Below are positions 25,868-34,764 of a stretch of 64,000 bases of DNA, piece after piece. Numbering within the stretch: position 1 is the stretch's first letter; the number at the start of each line of letters is the position of its first letter. The translations under genes and the position numbers were made by a program. This DNA is from CAZKAP01 sp964550895 (GTDB lineage: Bacteria; Bacteroidota; Bacteroidia; Flavobacteriales; Flavobacteriaceae): contig CAZKAP010000010.1 of the NCBI GenBank assembly GCA_964550895.1, forward strand, positions 5,954-69,953, in the 5' to 3' direction. Under the pieces are notes generated by a model, which saw only the letters and a program-made list of their open reading frames with translations, was not told the origin of the DNA and ran no database searches.

Positions 25868-28243
25868 ATGCTTACAAAACGATCCCAAACCTACACCTAC
25901 CGAGCTATGACTTTTTTTGTAGTCATGATTGCCTCTCTGTTCTCCTGTGAGAGTTCAGACCTCGACGATTTCGTGCTTCCTCCGGATGCACTGGAATTAA
26001 AAACCCTGCTTCTCGAACCCATACAGGATGCTTACCTGCAGGACGAACAGGGGTATAATCGAACCATTATTCGTGTAGAACAGGACAAGCGCACGAGTTA
26101 TTTGAAATTCGATCTCAGACCAGTCGATGGCGTTATAGAAGATGTTCGCCTGACCCTGACCGTTGACAGCGATGAGGGTGATGGTATTCTCAAAATTTAC
26201 AAAGCTGAAAATGTGCAGTGGTCAGAAGCCAACCTGAGTGCTGCCAACGCTCCGGCATCGACCGACCTGCTTTCCGAAGCCAACAGGAAATACCGCCTGG
26301 GCGAGTCCACTTCCTTCCGCCTGAACAGGTACTACTTAAATTCCGAAATGACCACCATAAAACTCGAGCATAACGAAGGAAACGACATGGCTTTTGCTTC
26401 GAGGGAAAACCCGAATTCGACCGGACCCAAACTCGAAGTTAAATATTGGGTACCTGCGGATACCCCAGACTCAGATACCACTGAGGATGAAAGCGAAGCA
26501 TCCGAGGATGACCCGGCTGGAGATGAATCGGGTTCGGAAGAATCTGGAAATTCGGACGGTGGATCGGATAGTGAATCCGGCGACAGCTCAGAGGGCGGTT
26601 CTTCCGATGGATCTGGCGACAGTGGCTCCTCTGGCGGTGACGACGGCGGTTCAACCGGCGGTTCTTCCGATGGATCAGGCGACAGTGGCTCCTCTGGCGG
26701 TGACGACAACGGATCATCCGGTGGTTCGGATAGCGGATCAGGCGACAGCGGATCAACTGGAGGTGACGACAGTGGTTCAACTGGTGGTTCGGATAGCGGA
26801 TCAGGCGACAGTTCCGATAGCGGTTCAACGGGTGGAAACGACAGCGGTTCAACCGGAGGTGGTACCGGTGGTTCAGACAGCGGTTCGACCGGAGGAGACT
26901 CTAGCGGTTCCGGCACCAGTGGAGGCTCGGCGCCGGAAGGCTCCTATATAGTAACCCCTCAGGGAAGTTGGAATGCTGACGGTAAGACTGAGGCCACTGC
27001 CTGGAGTATTGAACGCGCCCTGGAGATGGCCGTGGCAGGTGATGTTGTTTACATTAAGGCAGGTAATTACGGAGATAGAGAACTGGAAGTTGAGAACTCT
27101 GGATCTGCAAATAATCCTATCCGTTTTATTGGTTACACCAACAGCCCTGGAGATGTGGTAAGCGAAAATGGATCAACTTACGCTTATGGAGATTCACTGG
27201 ATTCTTCGAAACTCCCCCTGATTAGTACCCCAAGTAATGCGGATCGAATCGGTTTACTGATCCAAGAAAATCACATCTTATTCGAAAACATACAAATAAG
27301 GGGCTTTAGAAAGGGAGTACAGGTAAGAGGAAACAATGTACACCTCAAAAATATCATTGTCACGGAATCCGGTAATCAAAATGTTTTCGATGCCTACGAT
27401 GGTAAAGGCATATGGATTAGAGGAGATAATGCATTATTAGAAAACTGCTTTGTCCTCAATGCAACAGCTGAGTCTATTACTTTGTCTGATTCTAATTTTT
27501 CACGTGTTAATCATTGTGCCGTCTATGCGGATAATAATGGGAACCCTACAGACTACTATTTTCTTCTAACAGGAGGAACTAACAATACCGTTGTCGAAAA
27601 CAGCGTTGCAAATCGTGCTCGTGGACTTGATCACAATGGACACGGGTTCGACATGAAAGACTTGGCAGAAAATAATGTATTTCGAAATTGCACATCAATC
27701 CGTACTTCAATAGAATTGAATTTCGCTGGTGTGAAGAATAACTTAATTGAAGACTGCAAAATCATTGGTGTGAATTCTCAAACTAACGAATGGCATGCTA
27801 GGATTTTGATTGCTAACGGAGCAAATAACAATCTTATTCGTCGTATTGATATTCAGGATACATGGGCAGCTATTGTACTAAATGATTACGACGATGGGTA
27901 TGTTGGGCCGGGAGGTGATCGTGACTTGGAGAGCCTTGGTTTTAGTAATCAATTTGAGGATATAAGTATTACCAATACAGAACGAATGCTTAATATTGGA
28001 GGCGGCAAGGTGTTGACAGTCAGGGCGAAAGACTACTCCTTCACGAACTGTACTGTAAATAATTTTAATAACGTCGCGGTTGTTTACAAGGCAGCTGAGA
28101 ACTTCACCTTTACAAATTGCACCTTTACCAATGGTAATAATTTGTACATACTAGCAAAGCAACAGTTTGAACCGTATAGCAGATTTGATGTTATTTGGGA
28201 AAACTGTACTTGGACTGACGTCGGTTTTACACCACCTAGTTAG
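25868..28243 (+). CDS. Surface lipoprotein with DNRLRE/CBM96-like domain, Gly-Ser-Asp linker and right-handed beta-helix
   Basis: 791 residues. Lipoprotein signal peptide with acceptor cysteine in MIASLFSCESS. Residues about 44-195 form a DNRLRE-type carbohydrate-binding domain (LEPIQDAYLQDE, TSYLKFDLRP, LEVKYW). Residues 198-355 are a low-complexity Gly/Ser/Asp/Glu linker. From about 360 (SYIVTPQGSWNADGKTEATA) to the end is a parallel beta-helix of the pectate-lyase/PbH1 kind, with repeated N-C-T rungs such as VFRNCTSIRT and FTNCTVNNF. Chondroitinase-B-like and alginate-lyase-like (PL6) proteins have this fold, so lyase, epimerase or purely structural roles are possible; I see no decisive catalytic set. 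Base composition falls from about 47% G+C in the first part (26041-26100) to 32% (27661-27720) in the helix, suggesting a swapped module. Confidence 0.8.
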   Translation: MLTKRSQTYTYRAMTFFVVMIASLFSCESSDLDDFVLPPDALELKTLLLEPIQDAYLQDEQGYNRTIIRVEQDKRTSYLKFDLRPVDGVIEDVRLTLTVDSDEGDGILKIYKAENVQWSEANLSAANAPASTDLLSEANRKYRLGESTSFRLNRYYLNSEMTTIKLEHNEGNDMAFASRENPNSTGPKLEVKYWVPADTPDSDTTEDESEASEDDPAGDESGSEESGNSDGGSDSESGDSSEGGSSDGSGDSGSSGGDDGGSTGGSSDGSGDSGSSGGDDNGSSGGSDSGSGDSGSTGGDDSGSTGGSDSGSGDSSDSGSTGGNDSGSTGGGTGGSDSGSTGGDSSGSGTSGGSAPEGSYIVTPQGSWNADGKTEATAWSIERALEMAVAGDVVYIKAGNYGDRELEVENSGSANNPIRFIGYTNSPGDVVSENGSTYAYGDSLDSSKLPLISTPSNADRIGLLIQENHILFENIQIRGFRKGVQVRGNNVHLKNIIVTESGNQNVFDAYDGKGIWIRGDNALLENCFVLNATAESITLSDSNFSRVNHCAVYADNNGNPTDYYFLLTGGTNNTVVENSVANRARGLDHNGHGFDMKDLAENNVFRNCTSIRTSIELNFAGVKNNLIEDCKIIGVNSQTNEWHARILIANGANNNLIRRIDIQDTWAAIVLNDYDDGYVGPGGDRDLESLGFSNQFEDISITNTERMLNIGGGKVLTVRAKDYSFTNCTVNNFNNVAVVYKAAENFTFTNCTFTNGNNLYILAKQQFEPYSRFDVIWENCTWTDVGFTPPS
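26594..26707 (+). repeat. Tandem low-complexity repeats encoding the Gly-Ser-Asp linker
   Basis: A 51-base unit at 26594-26644 is repeated with one mismatch at 26657-26707 (period 63 bases). It lies within a longer run of related GGTTCxxxGG-type units from about 26540 to 26930. The repeats are in frame (multiples of three) and could change the linker length by slippage or recombination without breaking the gene. Confidence 0.85.
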
Positions 28244-28746
28244 TAGTTTTGGAAAAATGTCAAAGGGAAACTGCCCCGATCGCTATCGGGGGGAAGTCCA
28301 GTCATGGAATGGTGGAATAGTTAGTATGGCTGATTTTATAATGAGTCAAAGAAAAGAATAATAAATTTTTCCATTACTTTTTACGCCAAGTGCTAGCTAA
28401 AGCATTCAACCCGTGCTCCAATTGCTTTTTTACTACGCAGGTTAATCGTTTAAAATATGGTTTTATCTAATGTGAGGTCAATTCAGATTTGAAGTAATAG
28501 CATACAGTTCGCGCATTTTTCCGGACTAAAGTTTTGTCCAAGTCCTTCGTCTAGTAATAGGCCAGTTTAGATTAGAATTAAAAATTGATTTCCCCTAAAA
28601 TCGATGACTGTAGCTTCGGAGAGGACACCCTTGATATATACATTTGCTTCAGTAAAATAAGGCGCAATCTAGAAAATTTTCATTTTTTTATGAGGATTTG
28701 AGTCTTGTAATAATTCGTTGATGATATATACCCTGATCCCAATTCA
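28244..28746. other. AT-rich intergenic stretch with a perfect hairpin
   Basis: No convincing gene. A perfect inverted repeat CCCCGAT CGCT ATCGGGG occupies 28274-28291, about 30 bp after the beta-helix gene stop. It lacks a T-run, so it may be a weak terminator, an mRNA-stabilising structure or a repetitive palindrome. The rest is AT-rich without recognisable remnants. The flippase gene starts at its right end and any promoter must lie here, but I see no clear TTG/TAnnTTTG pair. Confidence 0.5.
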
Positions 28747-30174
28747 ATGAGCCTTGGAAATACTGTTTTCAAAGGGTTTGTCTGGAGTGCTTTCGAACGT
28801 ATTTCGGTTCAGGCAGTTCAGTTTGTCTTGGGTATTATACTCGCAAGAATACTCACGCCAAGAGAGTATGGACTTGTTGGCATACTTTTAATATTCATTC
28901 AAGTTGCAAGTGTTTTCGTTGAGGGCGGTTTTACAAAAGCACTGATTCAAAAGCAGGATCGCAATCAAACCGATTTGTCAACCGTATTCTTCTTTAATAT
29001 CGGTATTAGCGTTCTTTGCTATCTTTTACTTTGGTTATTTAGTCCTGTAATCGCCGAATTCTACGATGAGCCTGAACTCGTACCGTTACTTTACGTACTG
29101 TCGACAACAATCGTATTAAGTGCTTTATACGCTATTCCTTTAACACTGCTCACTATAAAGCTAGATTTCAAGCGTCTAACGATAGTCAATATAACGGCCA
29201 CCCTTCTTTCCGGAGGCATTGCTGTTTATCTTGCTTACAATGGATTTGGTGTCTGGGCATTGGTTTATCAATCTCTGCTCCGGGGCATATTTACTCTTTT
29301 TCTTATGTGGTGGATGGCTAATTGGGCACCATCGAAAGAATTCTCTTGGGCCTCGCTAAGGACGCTATTTAAATATGGGTCTAACCTTCTGGCCTCATCC
29401 CTCTTGAACATTATCGTCAATAATTTTAGCTCCTTTTTCATTGCCAAACTTATGAGCACAAAGGATTTGGGGTATTATACCAGAGGTATGCAGTTTGCGA
29501 GTACTGCTTTTAATGTAATTAACTCATCTCTGAATAATGTGCTGCTACCCGGCTTATCAAGGATTCAGGATCAGAGCGAATTGCTAGTTGCCAAAATGAG
29601 GATTATAATGAAAACAACGTCTCTTTTCGTGTTTCCGTTTTTCGTTTTATTGGCCGTCGTTGCCAAGCCGCTCATTATACTATTACTAACAGAAAAATGG
29701 CTACCTGCAGTACCCATCATGCAAATGCTGTGTTTAGCCCGTTTGATTACCATTATGTCCGGGCTTAATATTAATTTACTTTATATACTGGGGAGGACTG
29801 ATTTAGCCTTAAGACAGCAATACCCCAAGATAGCTGTTCGCATATTATTTCTGATGATTGGACTGCAATATGGAATAGTAGCTGTCGCGGTTGCCGAACT
29901 GGTATCGACTTCTGTACACTTTTTCATCAACACATTCTACCCTGGGCGGATAATGAAATTTGGTGCTTTTGCCCAGTTAAGAGAGCTCACCGGGGTGGGT
30001 TTCTCCACCCTTCTAATGGGTGGAGTAGCCTATTATTCGATGAGGTTTTTTGATACACCATTAGAAAGACTTTTAGTTCCTTCGGGCATTGGTGTAATTA
30101 CATACATTATTTTAATTATGCTTTTTGAAGGTAAGTTTTTGAAAGAGAAACTATCAGCCATAAAGTACAAATAG
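28747..30174 (+). CDS. wzx: Lipid-linked oligosaccharide flippase (Wzx, MOP superfamily)
   Basis: 475 residues with about 14 hydrophobic helices and the polysaccharide-synthesis/WzxC-type start GNTVFKGFVWSAFERISVQ. The segments ILTPREYGLVGILLIFIQVA and KLMSTKDLGYYTRGMQFAS are highly characteristic of the family. It would translocate undecaprenyl-diphosphate-linked repeat units across the inner membrane for the Wzy polymerase (33541-34764). The gene is strongly AT-rich (20 of 60 G+C at 29401-29460) and probably exchanged together with the following glycosyltransferases. Confidence 0.92.
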   Translation: MSLGNTVFKGFVWSAFERISVQAVQFVLGIILARILTPREYGLVGILLIFIQVASVFVEGGFTKALIQKQDRNQTDLSTVFFFNIGISVLCYLLLWLFSPVIAEFYDEPELVPLLYVLSTTIVLSALYAIPLTLLTIKLDFKRLTIVNITATLLSGGIAVYLAYNGFGVWALVYQSLLRGIFTLFLMWWMANWAPSKEFSWASLRTLFKYGSNLLASSLLNIIVNNFSSFFIAKLMSTKDLGYYTRGMQFASTAFNVINSSLNNVLLPGLSRIQDQSELLVAKMRIIMKTTSLFVFPFFVLLAVVAKPLIILLLTEKWLPAVPIMQMLCLARLITIMSGLNINLLYILGRTDLALRQQYPKIAVRILFLMIGLQYGIVAVAVAELVSTSVHFFINTFYPGRIMKFGAFAQLRELTGVGFSTLLMGGVAYYSMRFFDTPLERLLVPSGIGVITYIILIMLFEGKFLKEKLSAIKYK

Positions 30175-30249
30175 GGCTATATCTCTAATCCCAATTAAAC
30201 TATAATGCGTAACCATAGTTTTTATAAGCTTCGCGATGATAAGGCAATA

Positions 30250-31494
30250 TTAGGACTTAAGAACTTCTTTGTACAACTCTATGTATGAACGTGCGACTAC
30301 GCTGTAATCAAAGTTCTCTACTACTTTATCTCTAGCCTTTGTGCTCAGAATTTTATACGATTCATGATTTAACACCCACTTAATACCTTTTGCTAAATCC
30401 TCAGTTTCATAAGGTTTAGCGAGATAACCATTTTTCATATGATCAATTATATCAAGAAGGCCTGTTGCACCAAATGCAACCACCGGAGTACCACATGACA
30501 TTGCCTCGCTTGCTGTTTGGCCAAAAGCTTCTTGAAGACTTGGAACAACCATAACATCAGCAGCACTGTATAAGGTCACAAGGCTTATGTCGTCATTGAT
30601 GTGCCCCATGTAATGCGTCTTAAACCCTGAATTCCAAGGTTGTTCAGGCTCACTACTGCCAAAAATAACCAGTTCAATGTGATCCCCTTTCAGTTTAGAT
30701 AAAGCATCAACCATTTCCATGTATCCTTTTCGAATATCCCTCGACCCACCAATTGCACCAAATAGAACCATTTTTTTTTCTGTAGGTAAACCCCAAAGTT
30801 TTCGGCACTCTAATGTATCTCTTGGTTGATATACTTTGGTATTAATAGGGTTGGGTATACTTGTTGTCCAGTTATTTCCCAAAAGTACACTGCTTTTTGA
30901 ACACTCGGCTAACCATTTACTCACACCCACAATTCTCATTTCAGCCATTTTCTTAAATACCTTTCTTTTACGTCTGAACACTTTTCGGCTGAGATCATTT
31001 TGTTTTTGGCTACCCAGAACTTTACATTTTCCGCAAGACTTTTTGTAGCGCTCGCAATTTTCGGTATAGTGACAACCTCCCGTAAAGGCCCACATATCGT
31101 GTAAGGTCCAAACAATAGGTGACTCAATTCTATCTAAGTCTTCTACCCTTGTTAAACCACCACAAATCCACTGAAGGTGAACGACATCTGGACGTAATTT
31201 ATTGATTGTATCGATTGTCTTGGTAAGAATTGGTTTCGCTGGACTGAACTGGGTTTTCGACCTGTTTTTATATCGTCTTACCTTTAAAATATCCGGAATT
31301 CCACGAAATATGCCAAAAATCTTCTCAAAATTAGATTGATCTACGGTGTGTACACGGTAATCATCGGTACTCTTATTCAGAACAAGCATATGTGAATCAA
31401 TATTCTCAGCCAATAAAGCTTTATGTAGTCTATTTGCTGCTCGAGCAGCTCCTCCTTTGATCTCAGATGTATTAACGATAAGAACTTTCATCAT
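30250..31494 (-). CDS. Glycosyltransferase family 4
   Basis: 414 residues, GT-B fold. It begins MMKVLIVNTSEIKGGAARAA, with the GGAARA donor loop of this subgroup. WTLHDMWAFTGGCHYTENC is a conserved mid-region of flavobacterial GT4 enzymes and holds cysteines, several spaced as CxxYKKSCGKC. The C-terminal nucleotide-binding motif is EAFGQTASEAMSCGTPVVAF, the EX7E signature. Donor and acceptor are unknown. The gene is AT-rich, points opposite to the flippase, and sits 9 bp after the next glycosyltransferase gene, so the two are co-transcribed. Confidence 0.9.
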   Translation of the reverse strand: MMKVLIVNTSEIKGGAARAANRLHKALLAENIDSHMLVLNKSTDDYRVHTVDQSNFEKIFGIFRGIPDILKVRRYKNRSKTQFSPAKPILTKTIDTINKLRPDVVHLQWICGGLTRVEDLDRIESPIVWTLHDMWAFTGGCHYTENCERYKKSCGKCKVLGSQKQNDLSRKVFRRKRKVFKKMAEMRIVGVSKWLAECSKSSVLLGNNWTTSIPNPINTKVYQPRDTLECRKLWGLPTEKKMVLFGAIGGSRDIRKGYMEMVDALSKLKGDHIELVIFGSSEPEQPWNSGFKTHYMGHINDDISLVTLYSAADVMVVPSLQEAFGQTASEAMSCGTPVVAFGATGLLDIIDHMKNGYLAKPYETEDLAKGIKWVLNHESYKILSTKARDKVVENFDYSVVARSYIELYKEVLKS

Positions 31495-31503
31495 CTAATC
31501 GCC

Positions 31504-32400
31504 TTATTCTAATAGGCTTCTTAATTTGTTAATTATTCTTTGTAGAATACTGATTCTCTGTTTTTTGTAGAATTTTTTAACTCTCTCAAGCGCAACAATA
31601 CTCTCTCCCTCCGGGACTACAAACCTAATCGAAGACTTTTGAGACAACTCACCAATATAAATATCTTGGTCTGTACAATGTACACCAGTACCATCAAAAC
31701 CAATATTTCTAACAAATGTCTTCGAAGGGTTCAAGCATAGGCCTCCATTATTGAATATGGTCACATACCAAAATATTGCCCAGGTATTTATTTCTTGGGT
31801 GGAATTCCTGATTACCTGATCGAAGAAATCATAAGCACCATCAAGATTGAATTTCTTTATCTCAGTACGGGAAAATTCAGAAAGTGTTTTGTTCGGTTGC
31901 TTTTCAAAATATTTCCACCTATCCGACCAAGTGGCCCAGCCCCAGCAGTTCATAAACCTCCAGAAAAAAACATCTTCAAGATCAGAATTATCGATTGGAT
32001 AGTTCCATCCGCTTATATGCCAAACTTTTTTTTCATTCAAATAGAACTCAAGCGCCTCATTCATGAATTTCAGAAAAAAAGGGCTGGTCACTATATCATC
32101 CTCCAAAACAATTACTTTACCATTTCGTTGAATCACCTCTGATACTCCTTCGATAATTGATCGCGCCAGTCCAAAATTATGCTTCCTCTCAATAATAAAT
32201 ACCTTACGAAAACCTGAAATACTTCGAATATAATCTCTGACCTCACTTACCATGGCCTGATCACTTTCTTTTTTTGGAGCATCACTATACACATACAATT
32301 CACTTACCTGTGATAACTCGTTCTGCTTAAGAGCCTCAACTGTTCTAATGGTGTGATCCAATCGATTATATACAAATAAAACTATCGGTGCTAATGTCAT
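31504..32400 (-). CDS. Glycosyltransferase, family 2 / GNT-I-like
   Basis: 298 residues from the ATG at 32400; a TTG four codons upstream (32412) is possible. The N-terminus APIVLFVYNRLDHTIRTVEA and the metal-binding VIVLEDDIVTSPFFLKFMNE match the GNT-I-like sugar transferases found in bacterial polysaccharide loci. A tryptophan-rich block WRFMNCWGWATWSDRWKYF follows and is conserved in that group. Specificity is unknown. It shares AT-rich composition with the GT4 gene 9 bp downstream. Its 5' side faces the decayed insertion element. Confidence 0.87.
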   Translation of the reverse strand: MTLAPIVLFVYNRLDHTIRTVEALKQNELSQVSELYVYSDAPKKESDQAMVSEVRDYIRSISGFRKVFIIERKHNFGLARSIIEGVSEVIQRNGKVIVLEDDIVTSPFFLKFMNEALEFYLNEKKVWHISGWNYPIDNSDLEDVFFWRFMNCWGWATWSDRWKYFEKQPNKTLSEFSRTEIKKFNLDGAYDFFDQVIRNSTQEINTWAIFWYVTIFNNGGLCLNPSKTFVRNIGFDGTGVHCTDQDIYIGELSQKSSIRFVVPEGESIVALERVKKFYKKQRISILQRIINKLRSLLE

Positions 32401-32559
32401 TTCAAAGGACAACGGTTATTCTTGGCATATAATTCTAACTGTTTTAAGTCGATTTTCGTGCATCAACCGACGTTTATCTCCCGATTATGTTCATTATCTT
32501 GTCTTTATACTGGACCTGTTTCATTCAACTCGAGGTGAAGGTAAGCACAAAAAGGTTAC

Positions 32560-33410
32560 GGCAAGGATTGATATGCCCAATCCGGGAAGAGTATTTGAGG
32601 CTTCCTTCAAGCAGAAGGCGTTCGAGTTGAGTAATGCCCGAGGCCACGTAAGGAAGTGGCTGAGGAATTAGGTGTCGCACCGGAACTGATCTAGTCATGT
32701 CGTCGGGTGTTTAAGAAGTATGGGGCCAACAGTGTTCCGGGTCTAGGGATCGTGAAACTTGCTGATCAGGAGAAGAAGATAGTCTGGGGGAAGGCTGAGG
32801 TTAAGGATTACCGGTCAGATCAGGATTTAAATGAAAGGTCATCACCATCCTCTGAAGTGAGCAAGAACAGTCATTATTCATGGTTGCATGCGACAGCTTC
32901 CAAGGCGATGGGAGGAATATGAAGGCTTTTTGTTGGATATTCGTAATTTTCCCGAATCCTGATAAAACATTTTCGATTCCCTTGAACATGTCTAGAATTA
33001 AGGAAGATGGGCGTGAGAGTGAATCGTCAGCACATGACTTATATCGTGGGTGAGGCGAGTCTTTATGCCCGTCGCTCTAGGAAATTTAAAGTCAACATAG
33101 ATTCTAGGCACAACTATCTAGTTGCGCCCAATCTGTTTGAGCGGAAATTAGTAGGTAGAGACGTTTTGGGAATCGCGTGGATAACTGGACTTATTTACGA
33201 ACCGCTTAGGGATTGCCGCACCTGACCGTAGTGCTGGATCTATTTGCCCGCAAGGTAGTGGAGTGGTCGGTTAATAAAAGTTTGGAGTCTATGAAAACTT
33301 CCTTAGAGATGATGGAAATGTCGCTCAGCAATCTATCTTTGTGCAGAGAGTTTGTCTTTAACTCTGATTGGAATATTCAAAATGCAGCATGAATTCAACT
33401 AATAATCGCA
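32560..33410 (+). pseudogene. Decayed IS3-family transposase (orfA and orfB remnants)
   Basis: Conceptual translation across frames gives RVFEASFKQKAFELSNARG (from about 32588), then after a frameshift EVAEELGVAPELI, a stop, and RRVFKKYGANSVPGLGIVKL, which is the orfA helix-turn-helix region of IS3-type elements. From 33007 MGVRVNRQHMTYIVGEASLY and ARRSRKFKVNIDSRHNYLVA continue as orfB, and after another frameshift LTVVLDLFARKVVEWSVNKS (about 33222-33281) is the integrase core. The HSDRG motif has decayed to FNSDWNIQ and is followed by a stop. At least two frameshifts and two stops make it dead. I cannot identify its terminal inverted repeats. Confidence 0.85.
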
Positions 33411-33540
33411 CCCAAGTTGCCTGAAGGATGGGGAGTGTTTACTACAAGCGTTTTTATTTCCTTATGGATTTTAGTACAACTGATAAAGATGGTAAAGGCG
33501 ATTTGAATATCCTTAAAAGAAATATAATACCATCTTTCAG

Positions 33541-34764
33541 ATGAAGACAATACTACAATATATAAGTGATTACGGTTTTATTATTCCTATCCTCCTGTTC
33601 TTTTACCTGCTTAACCCCTTTAACCTCGGCTATGCGCCCGGGTTGATGCTTATTCCATTCCTGGTGATGCGTCGGGGGTTCTTCCGCGAAAGCTTGGACT
33701 TTAATCTGATGATCCTAACGGCATTTTCGATCTCCTTTACTTCCTTTTACGGGCTTGAGGCTGGAGAAACCCGGGGTATTCAGTTTATTGTTATCTACGG
33801 GCTTACCCCTCCCGTTTTTTATTTGTTGGGTAAATTTTTGGCTAACGGACTCCGCAGCCATAATAGCCTGTTTTTCCTATTGTTCATGATCTTCTCGGTC
33901 TTCTCCTTATCCGCTGTGATATCCGTATATACCAATTTCATGCAGCAGGGTTTCGGAACTTTCGATAGGAATCTACCCATGTTCTGGAGCGGTAGAATTG
34001 TCCCAGCTACCATCATGGGTGCCTTTATGACTTTTAATATGTGCATACCGGCTACCGTGTTGTCTAGACTGGGAAAGGACAGGCCCTGGACTCTAGCCGG
34101 GATGATCTTACTATTCGTCGTATCACTGATCTGCGTTATTCGACTAGGAAATCGAACCCAACTTTCCATTTTCTTAATCTCTACCTTGGTTACTTTATTC
34201 TATGTCGTACCCAGGCAGTCGTTTCGAAACAATATATTGCTGTTGGGGCTACTGTTGGGTGTAGTGTATTTCATCGCTCAGAATATCAGCTTCGATCTCA
34301 GTGCGGACTGGCTTACCAATTTTGCGGACCGGGTCGACAGCCGGGGAGGTAATTTGGCAAGTGGTGGAGGAAGAACAGACCGTTGGATTCTATCACTGGA
34401 GTATCTCCTTGAAAAGCCATTGGGATGGGACACCAGGGAATTTGGTTATTCCCACAACATGTGGCTGGACGTGGCCCGTGTCGCAGGACTCATTCCTTTT
34501 TTACTCCTGCTTGTTTTCAGTTTTCGGGCTTTTGGAGTGGCTCGATCCTTCACCCGCTGGAATCGGGAGGATGTCGCACTCAACAACAGCGTACTCATCT
34601 ATACGCTTGCCTTTGTGCTCATTTTTATGGTAGAACCCATATTCGACGGTATATTTTCCCTCTTTGCGGTATTCTGCCTGTACATAGGGGTGCTGGGTCA
34701 ATACCCTCACAGGTACGAACAGATCAAAGAGTATTACTCTTCATTGGAGACCGAGGCCAGGTAA
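33541..34764 (+). CDS. wzy: O-antigen/exopolysaccharide polymerase (Wzy-like)
   Basis: 407 residues with 10-12 hydrophobic helices. Sequence is poorly conserved, as usual for polymerases, but the C-terminal part GYSHNMWLDVARVAGLIPFL is the typical SHN...D...G block of the Wzy/WaaL family, preceded by a large periplasmic loop (about 240-300, with SRGGNLASGGGRTDRW). It would join flipped repeat units into chains. It begins just after the IS remnant and its 3' end overlaps the convergent fucose synthase gene by 31 bp. A ligase role is less likely in a locus that has Wzc and Wza. Confidence 0.82.
   Translation: MKTILQYISDYGFIIPILLFFYLLNPFNLGYAPGLMLIPFLVMRRGFFRESLDFNLMILTAFSISFTSFYGLEAGETRGIQFIVIYGLTPPVFYLLGKFLANGLRSHNSLFFLLFMIFSVFSLSAVISVYTNFMQQGFGTFDRNLPMFWSGRIVPATIMGAFMTFNMCIPATVLSRLGKDRPWTLAGMILLFVVSLICVIRLGNRTQLSIFLISTLVTLFYVVPRQSFRNNILLLGLLLGVVYFIAQNISFDLSADWLTNFADRVDSRGGNLASGGGRTDRWILSLEYLLEKPLGWDTREFGYSHNMWLDVARVAGLIPFLLLLVFSFRAFGVARSFTRWNREDVALNNSVLIYTLAFVLIFMVEPIFDGIFSLFAVFCLYIGVLGQYPHRYEQIKEYYSSLETEAR

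Noticed and set aside
26540..26930. Low-complexity repeats considered as a non-coding satellite
   Set aside because: They keep one open frame and encode a Gly/Ser/Asp linker within the lipoprotein.
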